IMG/VR virus record: IMGVR_UViG_3300025889_000484
Span: 1 to 33,675 of that record
Direction: 5' to 3' (one strand)
Origin: a virus
Length of the DNA: 33,675 bases
Positions 22,720 through 27,476 of the stretch are shown here, in pieces. Numbering within the stretch: position 1 is the stretch's first letter; each line of letters opens with the position of its first letter. The notes under the pieces were generated by a model that saw only the letters and a program-made list of their open reading frames with translations, did no database searches and was not told the origin of the DNA. Position numbers and translations under genes: made by a program.

Positions 22720-22931
22720 AGATCAAACTCCGTCGAGTACGCATCGTCATAGACCCACAGATCACCATCGGGGCCGCACTTGTTGCCCTGGAGACGGGCA
22801 GTAGTGCAGAAGCAGGGTTGTGGCTCTCCAGTGATCACGTTGATCACCTTCAACGAGTCATGGCCACACTTGGAGTTCATCAAAATATACGGGTCTTCGA
22901 TGAAGTGGGCGCATCGCTTACAGGGGTTCAT
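22716..22931 (-). CDS. Cys-rich small protein, first gene of the minus-strand block
   Basis: A 71-residue protein. I chose ATG 22931 because AGGAG lies seven bases upstream; a longer frame from 23021 would cover the promoter region. It begins MNPCKRCAHFIEDPYILMNS, then CG, and later EPQPCFCTTARLQGNKCG: about seven Cys in zinc-like pairs, followed by an acidic end. It is probably a metal-binding early protein. No named family. Confidence 0.7.
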   Translation of the reverse strand: MNPCKRCAHFIEDPYILMNSKCGHDSLKVINVITGEPQPCFCTTARLQGNKCGPDGDLWVYDDAYSTEFDL

Positions 22932-22947
22932 GCTTACTCCTAAAAGA

Positions 22948-22961
22948 CCGCAACATTGCGG
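22948..22961. promoter_or_regulatory. Perfect 6-bp palindrome (CCGCAA-CA-TTGCGG) in the divergent region
   Basis: It lies just inside the expected 5' leader of the minus-strand transcript, about ten bases after the candidate -10 box. It could be the operator for the Cro-like protein or an RNA hairpin. The opposing gene (23141) starts 180 bp away. Confidence 0.45.
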
Positions 22962-22971
22962 CATGGAAAGA

Positions 22972-23000
22972 ATGATAAGCGATCTAATCAGCACCATCAC
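22972..23000 (-). promoter_or_regulatory. Candidate promoter for the minus-strand early block
   Basis: On the minus strand, TATCAT (five of six to consensus) lies 17 bases after a weak -35 (GTGATG). It is about 40 bp upstream of the first minus-strand gene. The -35 matches poorly, so an activator may be needed. Confidence 0.35.
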
Positions 23001-23021
23001 TAGGACATACCCTAAGCCCAC

Positions 23022-23043
23022 TTACACTAATCAGGCTTACACT
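23022..23043 (+). repeat. Two TTACACT direct repeats 15 bp apart
   Basis: TTACACT occurs at 23022 and again at 23037, in the divergent region. The spacing of about one and a half helical turns could suit a regulatory protein, but two copies may be chance. Confidence 0.3.
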
Positions 23044-23109
23044 CTGCCTCAAGCCGGGGTGTGTGTTAGCGATGCACCGTTTTTTTCAGGTCTTACCGTG
23101 GACAAATCC

Positions 23110-23118
23110 TGCTATATG
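23110..23118 (+). promoter_or_regulatory. Candidate extended -10 promoter for the Cro-like gene
   Basis: TGCTATATG fits an extended -10 (TGn followed by TATATG), 22 bases before the ATG at 23141. No clear -35 lies 16-18 bases upstream. Confidence 0.35.
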
Positions 23119-23140
23119 GAACCGGCCCCAAAGGACAGAC

Positions 23141-23302
23141 ATGACACCGCAGGAACTGGCTCGAAAAGCGGGGGGAGTGACGGCACTGGCGAAGTTGCTG
23201 GGCATCACTCGGCCTGCGATTTATCAATGGAAGACAGTGCCCCAGGCTCGGATGTGGCAACTGAAGACCCTTCGTCCCGAGTGGTTTGAGGAGCAGAAAT
23301 GA
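23141..23302 (+). CDS. Cro-like helix-turn-helix repressor
   Basis: A 53-residue protein reading MTPQELARKAGGVTALAKLL then GITRPAIYQWKTVPQARMWQ. This is the YdaS/Cro-type fold: helix, LAKLLGI turn, recognition helix RPAIYQWK, then a C-terminal RPEWF. It lies at the head of the plus-strand early genes opposite the minus-strand block, the classical place for a switch protein. The palindrome at 22948 or the repeats at 23022 are possible targets. No CI-like partner or integrase was found, so it may regulate timing in a lytic phage. Confidence 0.8.
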   Translation: MTPQELARKAGGVTALAKLLGITRPAIYQWKTVPQARMWQLKTLRPEWFEEQK

Positions 23303-23460
23303 AGAAACTTGCTATCGCCGCGGCTCTGATGCTGCTTGGTGCTAACGCTCATGCGGCCTGCAGCACACATTCCTACATCCTGAACGGCAAGGTGATCGTA
23401 TGCACCACCTGCTGCTACGGAGAGGGCCAGTTCAGGACTTGCACAACGACTTGCAATTGA
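23299..23460 (+). CDS. Secreted Cys-rich peptide
   Basis: A 53-residue protein overlapping the repressor stop (ATGA). It has a clear signal peptide: MKKLAIAAALMLLGANAHA with an AHA-A cleavage site near residue 19. The mature 33 residues have six Cys (one, one, a CC pair, one, one), enough for three disulfides in the periplasm. An early phage peptide sent to the periplasm could alter the host envelope or block other phages, but no function is shown. Confidence 0.7.
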   Translation: MKKLAIAAALMLLGANAHAACSTHSYILNGKVIVCTTCCYGEGQFRTCTTTCN

Positions 23461-23466
23461 TGTAGA

Positions 23467-23608
23467 GTGAGAACGCGCCGTGAGAAGCGCATAAGGTGGG
23501 CCTGGATCAGTGTCCTTGGGTGGACGGCTTCAGGCCCGAAATAGCCCGTAATGGGTTGGCCCGCCTCGGAATTCTCACCCTGAGGCTGTCCCCCCAAGGA
23601 TCACTGAT
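23467..23608 (+). ncRNA. Structured RNA leader, candidate translational switch
   Basis: GUGAGAA (23467-23473) pairs with UUCUCAC (23572-23578) to close the element. Inside are a GCGC hairpin (23475-23490) and a 9-bp helix, AGGUGGGCC with GGCCCGCCU (23494-23502 with 23558-23566). That helix encloses GUCC-uugggu-GGAC (23512-23525) and AGCCC-GUAAU-GGGUU (23543-23557). The hairpin loop UUGGG can pair with CCCAA at 23593-23597. Extended pairing of 23506-23520 with 23593-23608, 15 bp with one bulged base, would cover the Shine-Dalgarno AAGGA and the first two bases of the ATG at 23607. GUGAGAA also occurs at 23480-23486, and GGGCCUG can pair with CAGGCCC, so alternative folds exist. Class unknown. 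Confidence 0.6.
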
Positions 23609-24362
23609 GCATTACTATCAGTTCAACATCAAGGATTACCAGTCCCACACTGGACACCTTGATGAGTTTGAGGACTTGGCATATCGCCGACTTCTCGATT
23701 GGTGTTACCTCCACGAGCGCCCTCTTCCACTAGAACAAGACGAGATTGCCCGTCTGATTAGGATGCGAACGCATAGCGAATGCATTGCGTCCGTTCTGCG
23801 AGAGTTCTTCGTTCGCACAGAAGATGGTTGGATTTCTCCGCGAGTGATGCGCGAGATTGACGCTGTGAACGACAAGTCTGAGAAGGCTAGGAACAGCGCC
23901 ATGGCTAGGTGGGACAAGCAACAGGATGCGAACGCATTGCCAACGCAATCCGAAGGCAATGCTCCCATAACCCATAACCCATTACCCACTACCCAAGTAA
24001 AAGAAGCTAACGCTTCTTTGTCGGGAACGGGGTTCCCGCCTTGTCCGCAGCAGGAGCTTTTGAGTCTTTACCGAAAGCACCTTCCTCATCTGCCGTATCC
24101 GCGCATCTGGGAAGGAACACGGTCAACGCATATGCGTCAGCGGTGGATTCAGGCCGGGAAGCCCAGCAGCTACTCGCCGGAAGGCTACAAGACCCAGCAG
24201 GACGGGCTGAAGTGGTGGGACTCGTTCTTTGCCTACATCGCCGCCGATACCAAGCTCAGAGATGGGTTTGAGTCAAACGGTAGGGTGTGGAGGCCAGACC
24301 TGGCCTGGATCGTCAACGCCAACAATTTCGCCAAGATCATCGACGGGAAGTATCAAAAATGA
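23607..24362 (+). CDS. DUF1376 replication-type protein
   Basis: A 251-residue protein beginning MHYYQFNIKDYQSHTGHLDE, then LAYRRLLDWCYLHERPLPLE: the DUF1376 domain, a winged-helix-like module found at the start of many phage replication proteins. A Gln/Asn/Thr-rich linker follows, then a C-terminal domain with YKTQQDGLKWWDSFFAYIAA and WRPDLAWIVNANNFAKIIDG, typical of proteins that load host replication factors. It probably recruits the host replisome to the phage origin. The frame is open back to 23496, but the family start and an AAGGA site fix ATG 23607. Its translation may be gated by the leader RNA. Confidence 0.8.
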   Translation: MHYYQFNIKDYQSHTGHLDEFEDLAYRRLLDWCYLHERPLPLEQDEIARLIRMRTHSECIASVLREFFVRTEDGWISPRVMREIDAVNDKSEKARNSAMARWDKQQDANALPTQSEGNAPITHNPLPTTQVKEANASLSGTGFPPCPQQELLSLYRKHLPHLPYPRIWEGTRSTHMRQRWIQAGKPSSYSPEGYKTQQDGLKWWDSFFAYIAADTKLRDGFESNGRVWRPDLAWIVNANNFAKIIDGKYQK

Positions 24363-24526
24363 CATTCAAGAAAGCAGATGTTCCACAAGAGATGGACGAC
24401 TACAAGCGTCTGATGTGTTCCTATCCGAACTGCCAAAACCGCTGGACTGTCTCAATCGAAAGCCCTAAGTGCTCATTCCACCAGTGGGGCACGACCTGGT
24501 ACAAAGAGAAGAAGGACAAAAAGTGA
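24359..24526 (+). CDS. Small zinc-finger-like protein
   Basis: A 55-residue protein overlapping the previous stop (ATGA). It has CSYPNCQNRWTVSIESPKCS then FHQWG, a Cys-x4-Cys and Cys/His pair likely to bind zinc. Small finger proteins of this shape often follow DUF1376 genes. It may be a partner in replication initiation. Confidence 0.75.
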   Translation: MTFKKADVPQEMDDYKRLMCSYPNCQNRWTVSIESPKCSFHQWGTTWYKEKKDKK

Positions 24527-24735
24527 ACTACTTTGAAGCTGTAAAACTCTTGAACGAGGTCAAAGATGGAATCAACCACTCCACAGAATCCATTACATAC
24601 GCTCTCTTCCTCACAGGAGACATTTCGATTGGAGACGGAAGCCATCCATTGGATTCAGACCTTCAACGCAATGAAGGCCGATCATGGCCTCATTCAAGCC
24701 TCGGCCTGGTGGGGTCAAACGATACGAGACATTGA
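24523..24735 (+). CDS. Small protein; 3' part overlaps the next gene
   Basis: A 70-residue frame from GTG 24523 (GTGA overlap with the zinc-finger gene). The first 35 residues (NYFEAVKLLNEVKDGINHST, then ITYALFLTGDI) look like a conserved phage helical domain. The rest loses that character, and from 24566 a second frame covers the same DNA. Either two genes overlap, or a +1 frameshift joins them. Confidence 0.5.
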   Translation: MNYFEAVKLLNEVKDGINHSTESITYALFLTGDISIGDGSHPLDSDLQRNEGRSWPHSSLGLVGSNDTRH

Positions 24736-24799
24736 AAGACGACGAGGCCAGAAGGCTGCTCAAGAATTACGAGACGCAATGAACAGGCTGAGAAAATGA
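24566..24799 (+). CDS. Small helical protein (unknown)
   Basis: A 77-residue frame. From about residue 25 it is clearly protein-like (AIHWIQTFNAMKADHGLIQA, then WWGQTIRDIERRRGQKAAQE). ATG 24566 has GAGG upstream; a TTG at 24629 with AGGAGA eight bases before it is another possible start and would avoid most of the overlap. It ends in an ATGA overlap with RusA. Confidence 0.55.
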   Translation: MESTTPQNPLHTLSSSQETFRLETEAIHWIQTFNAMKADHGLIQASAWWGQTIRDIERRRGQKAAQELRDAMNRLRK

Positions 24800-25224
24800 C
24801 ATTCATGGTTGTCTTTACCGTCGATGGGATTCCTCAAGGCAAAGGAAGACCCAGATTTCGAAGGGCTGGAAACTTCGTCCAGACCTACACCGACGCCAAG
24901 ACCAAGACCTACGAAGAAGCGATCAGGTCGGCATCAGGCGTTGCAATGGGGTCAGCAAGTCCCCTAGAAGGGCCTGTGAGCGTCGATCTGTACATCAGGG
25001 TGCCCGTACCTCAGTCCTACTCAAAAACGCGCCGTGCGATGTGTCTTGAAGCAGTCGAGCGCCCACTGAAGAAACCTGACATCGACAACGTGATCAAGGC
25101 ATATTTGGATGCAATGAATGGCATTGTTTACATTGACGATACTCAAGTTGTCAGGGTATCAGCAAAGAAAACATATTCATCTGTTGCTGGTGTAGATGTT
25201 TGCATAATGGAAGAAAGTAAATGA
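24796..25224 (+). CDS. rusA: RusA-type Holliday-junction resolvase
   Basis: A 142-residue protein with the RusA core: TVDGIPQGKGRPRFRRAGNF at the start and KKPDIDNVIKAYLDAMNGIV followed by YIDDTQVV near residues 93-118, holding the catalytic Asp residues. Length matches the family. It resolves branched DNA formed by replication and recombination so that packaging can proceed, complementing the ERF/YqaJ pair on the other strand. It overlaps the preceding gene by four bases (ATGA). Confidence 0.93.
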   Translation: MTFMVVFTVDGIPQGKGRPRFRRAGNFVQTYTDAKTKTYEEAIRSASGVAMGSASPLEGPVSVDLYIRVPVPQSYSKTRRAMCLEAVERPLKKPDIDNVIKAYLDAMNGIVYIDDTQVVRVSAKKTYSSVAGVDVCIMEESK

Positions 25225-25523
25225 CATACAGCATTCTCGAATTAGAAATACTACGTTGGGCAGAGGCTCGACAGATCATTCCAAACAGCACAACAGAGAA
25301 ACAACTCCTCAAGTGCATGGAAGAACTCGGTGAATTGGTTGGCGCGACATTAAAAGGAAACCGAGAAGGCCAGATAGACGGGTTCGGGGATGTTCTTGTG
25401 ACTTTAATCCTGGCGGCAGACTTGGCAGGGCTTGATCTGATGACCTGTCTGAATAAGGCATACGAAGAAATAAAAGACAGGAAAGGTACTCTCCATGCTA
25501 ATGGAATATTTGTCCGAGAGTGA
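25221..25523 (+). CDS. MazG-like nucleotide pyrophosphohydrolase
   Basis: A 100-residue protein with the MazG signature: KQLLKCMEELGELVGATLKG (E-E-x-x-E) and later DGFGDVLVTLILAADLAGLD (D-x-x-x-D), which bind the metal that cuts nucleoside triphosphates. Phage MazG proteins are thought to reduce ppGpp or to clean the nucleotide pool during infection. The frame overlaps RusA by four bases and the next peptide by 29. Confidence 0.85.
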   Translation: MTYSILELEILRWAEARQIIPNSTTEKQLLKCMEELGELVGATLKGNREGQIDGFGDVLVTLILAADLAGLDLMTCLNKAYEEIKDRKGTLHANGIFVRE

Positions 25524-25587
25524 GATATTCATTTCCATAGCAATCATGGCTGCATTCCTCAAGACACTACAAAGACTCATCAAGTGA
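25495..25587 (+). CDS. 30-residue membrane peptide
   Basis: Reads MLMEYLSESEIFISIAIMAA and then FLKTLQRLIK: one short hydrophobic helix and a basic end. It starts inside the MazG gene and its stop overlaps the next GTG (GTGA), which supports translation. Function unknown. Confidence 0.45.
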   Translation: MLMEYLSESEIFISIAIMAAFLKTLQRLIK

Positions 25588-25910
25588 ACGCACACGCCGC
25601 CATCGACTTCATCATCAGAAACGCAGGTGATTACGCCAAGGCAAAAGCCCAGCGTGTACTTCTTGAAGAATTCAGGAAGAGTAAGAAGGCTTTGTTGATG
25701 AAGGAAGCGATGTCCAAGTTCGAAGCGGTCAACGCTCAAGAGAGGGAGGCTTACTCACATCCTGAGTACCAGGAGCTTCTGAAGGGACTGGCGGCGGCGA
25801 TAGAGGTCGAGGAAGAGTTGAAGTGGAAGCTGGAGGCAGCGAGGATGAGGACTGAGGTCTGGAGGACTGAACAAGCCAACGCTCGGGCTGAGGGAAGGGC
25901 GACAGAGTGA
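25584..25910 (+). CDS. Coiled-coil protein (unknown)
   Basis: A 108-residue protein starting at GTG 25584. After residue 25 almost the whole chain is a charged helix (LLEEFRKSKKALLMKEAMSK, then AAAIEVEEELKWKLEAARMR). No Cys, no membrane segment. It lies before the HNH-type nuclease with a GTGA overlap. Possibly a structural or partner subunit; unknown. Confidence 0.7.
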   Translation: MNAHAAIDFIIRNAGDYAKAKAQRVLLEEFRKSKKALLMKEAMSKFEAVNAQEREAYSHPEYQELLKGLAAAIEVEEELKWKLEAARMRTEVWRTEQANARAEGRATE

Positions 25911-26176
25911 ACAACAAGCCAACCGCTCAGGAGCGTCTTCACTTAGCAAAGATCAAGGAGATGCCTTGCGGGGTTTGTGGCGTATCAGGCCCGAGCGACG
26001 CTCACCACATCGTCCAGCACAATCAGTACCTCACCATTCCGCTTTGTAAGGACTGTCATCAGGGATCGTTCAATGGCATTCATGGGCAGGCTCGAATCTG
26101 GAAGGTCTACAAGCAAGACGAGATGAGCGTCCTCAACGAGACCATCAGGCTATTGACAAACGCCCCAAAGCGGTAG
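25907..26176 (+). CDS. Ref/HNH-type nuclease
   Basis: An 89-residue protein with CGVCGVSGPSDAHHIVQHNQ, then LCKDCHQGSFNGIHGQARIW: paired CxxC zinc ligands around a His-His core. This is the layout of the phage Ref-like HNH fold (P1 Ref is RecA-dependent). It could nick phage or host DNA to start recombination or to close replication. It is free-standing and could in principle serve the capsid intron, but the motifs do not favour a homing enzyme. Its stop lies inside the next promoter. Confidence 0.75.
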   Translation: MNNKPTAQERLHLAKIKEMPCGVCGVSGPSDAHHIVQHNQYLTIPLCKDCHQGSFNGIHGQARIWKVYKQDEMSVLNETIRLLTNAPKR

Positions 26177-26179
26177 AAT
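26153..26179 (+). promoter_or_regulatory. Strong sigma70-like promoter
   Basis: TTGACA (26153-26158), 15-bp spacer, TAGAAT (26174-26179). The -35 is perfect and the -10 matches five of six; the spacer is short. It sits at the end of the HNH gene and faces the late operon. Expected RNA start near 26186. Confidence 0.6.
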
Positions 26180-26209
26180 GGTGATGCCTCTCAACGCAGT
26201 TGCCGGGGT

Positions 26210-26231
26210 GGGGCCAATGGCCCCTTTTTTT
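26210..26231 (+). terminator. Intrinsic terminator just after the promoter
   Basis: GGGGCC-aat-GGCCCC followed by seven T. It begins about 25 bases after the expected RNA start, so most transcripts would stop at roughly 45 nt unless an antitermination factor acts. An ATG at 26184 opens a 25-codon frame that runs through it. Confidence 0.85.
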
Positions 26232-26242
26232 CTGGAGAAATC

Positions 26243-26395
26243 ATGCAGAAGAAAACCGTAGAAGAGATGCAGAAGTATCTCAACCAGAACAAGCGCAAGT
26301 ACCACCAGACCAAACCGATGAAAGCCTACAAGATGGCTGATGAGTTTGGGAAGGGGTATGAAGCGATTGAGATGCAGAAGGTGATGAAGAAATGA
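26243..26395 (+). CDS. Small Lys-rich protein
   Basis: A 50-residue protein with a TGGAGAAATC site. MQKKTVEEMQKYLNQNKRKY is a basic helix, and MADEFGKGYEAIEMQKVMKK follows. Strongly positive; may bind nucleic acid or act with the terminator. It is the first gene after the terminator, and overlaps the next start (ATGA). Confidence 0.65.
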   Translation: MQKKTVEEMQKYLNQNKRKYHQTKPMKAYKMADEFGKGYEAIEMQKVMKK

Positions 26396-26859
26396 AGTGC
26401 CCCATCGCCACCCAGGACATCGAGGTCAACCTCAAGAACCGAGACCACGCTTTCGAGGAGTACGGCTACGGCCCTGCAAACCCGGAAGAGCCTGGTGAGT
26501 TCTGGGATGAGCGGGCAGAGGAGTGGAACACCACTCCAGAGATCGCACAGACCATGAGGTGTGGGAACTGCGCGGCATTCATTCAAACGCCCGAGATGAT
26601 GGGCTGCATCACCGCCGGGATTCAGCAAGAGGAGTCTGACGACGAGACCTATGCTCCCGAGGTTGTGGAAGCTGCCGATCTAGGTTATTGTGAGTTGTTC
26701 GAGTTCAAATGCGCCGCAGACAGGACTTGCAGTGCATGGTTGACTGGTGGCCCGATCACGAAGATGACCGAAAAGCGCCGCCAGATGCTCCAAATGGCCA
26801 AGTACAACGCACGAAAGGGCGAGTATGAAGATGACTCCGAAGGGCCAGAAGAAAGCTGA
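26392..26859 (+). CDS. Cys-rich protein with HiPIP-like spacing
   Basis: A 155-residue acidic protein. Its Cys residues occur as MRCGNCAAFI, then GCITAGIQ, later GYCELFEFKCAADRTCSAW. The last group resembles the cluster-binding part of small high-potential iron-sulfur proteins and is conserved in several environmental phages as far as I recall. A redox or metal-binding role is possible; zinc binding cannot be excluded. The ends are Glu/Asp/Lys-rich and probably flexible. Confidence 0.65.
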   Translation: MKCPIATQDIEVNLKNRDHAFEEYGYGPANPEEPGEFWDERAEEWNTTPEIAQTMRCGNCAAFIQTPEMMGCITAGIQQEESDDETYAPEVVEAADLGYCELFEFKCAADRTCSAWLTGGPITKMTEKRRQMLQMAKYNARKGEYEDDSEGPEES

Positions 26860-26986
26860 CAAGGTTTTCAAGGAGTTCGGCAAGGGCCAGCTCCACAGCG
26901 GCAAGGGTGGGCCTGTGGTCAAGAACCCTCGCCAAGCGGTTGCCATCGCCATGAGTTCTGCCCGGAAAGCGATGAAAAAGAAATGA
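26825..26986 (+). CDS. DUF6496-like small basic protein
   Basis: A 53-residue protein (ATG 26825, or 26831). It reads MKMTPKGQKKADKVFKEFGK, then GQLHSGKGGPVVKNPRQAVA and ends in a Lys-rich helix. The pattern GxLHSG-KxG-x-V-x-N/S-x-x-Q-A-x-A-I-A is common in small phage proteins grouped as DUF6496; role unknown. It starts inside the previous gene and ends overlapping the next ATG. Confidence 0.7.
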   Translation: MKMTPKGQKKADKVFKEFGKGQLHSGKGGPVVKNPRQAVAIAMSSARKAMKKK

Positions 26987-27153
26987 AGAAGCCTGGATCA
27001 CCCGGACTCTACGCAGCAATTCACGCCAAGCGTGAGCGCATAGAGCGCCAGAAGGCCGCCGGAAAGACTCCTGAGCGCATGAGGAAGCCTGGAACAAAGG
27101 GAGCGCCGACTGCTGCTGCTTTCAAGGCTGCTGCTAAGACGGCAAAGAAATGA
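26983..27153 (+). CDS. Small Lys/Arg-rich protein
   Basis: A 56-residue protein: KKPGSPGLYAAIHAKRERIE, then RMRKPGTKGAPTAAAFKAAA. The LYAAIHAKR and RMRKPG-x-KGAPT pieces recur in small phage proteins beside the DUF6496 type. Very basic, probably binds DNA or an acidic partner. Coupled by overlap on both sides. Confidence 0.7.
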   Translation: MKKPGSPGLYAAIHAKRERIERQKAAGKTPERMRKPGTKGAPTAAAFKAAAKTAKK

Positions 27154-27422
27154 TTAAGCGCGGCAAGGAGCAGTTCCAGGGCTATAACCAGCCCAAGCGA
27201 ACGCCCAACCACCCCACAAAGAGCCACGCAGTCCTGGCAAAGAGTGGGGATGAGGTAAAGCTCATTAGATTCGGTCAGCAAGGCGTAAGCGGCTCCCCAA
27301 AGAGGGAAGGGGAGTCAGAAGCCGATAAAAGGCGCAGGGAATCATTCAAGGCCAGACACGCCGAGAACATCCAAAAGGGAAAGATGAGCGCAGCGTACTG
27401 GGCGAACAAGGTTAAATGGTAA
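27150..27422 (+). CDS. Conserved basic phage protein
   Basis: A 90-residue protein. The segment KSGDEVKLIRFGQQGVSGSP followed by KREGESEADKRRRESFKARH and SAAYWANKVKW is well conserved in podovirus genomes, usually near DUF6496-type genes. It is basic and ends in a helix plus the W-A-N/D-K-V-K-W tail. Function unknown; DNA packaging or gene regulation are guesses. Confidence 0.75.
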   Translation: MIKRGKEQFQGYNQPKRTPNHPTKSHAVLAKSGDEVKLIRFGQQGVSGSPKREGESEADKRRRESFKARHAENIQKGKMSAAYWANKVKW

Positions 27423-27476
27423 GATTTCTTACGCAACCGTAAACTTTTTTACCCCGATGGCCCGAAAGGAGTCGGA

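Noticed and set aside
23530-23545. CCCGAAA in the leader as part of a hammerhead ribozyme
   Set aside because: No CUGANGA strand lies in a compatible position; the nearest is CUGAUGC at the start codon.
23496-23606. N-terminal extension of the DUF1376 protein
   Set aside because: The family starts at the MHYY segment, AAGGA precedes ATG 23607, and the upstream bases form RNA helices. The open frame is probably chance.
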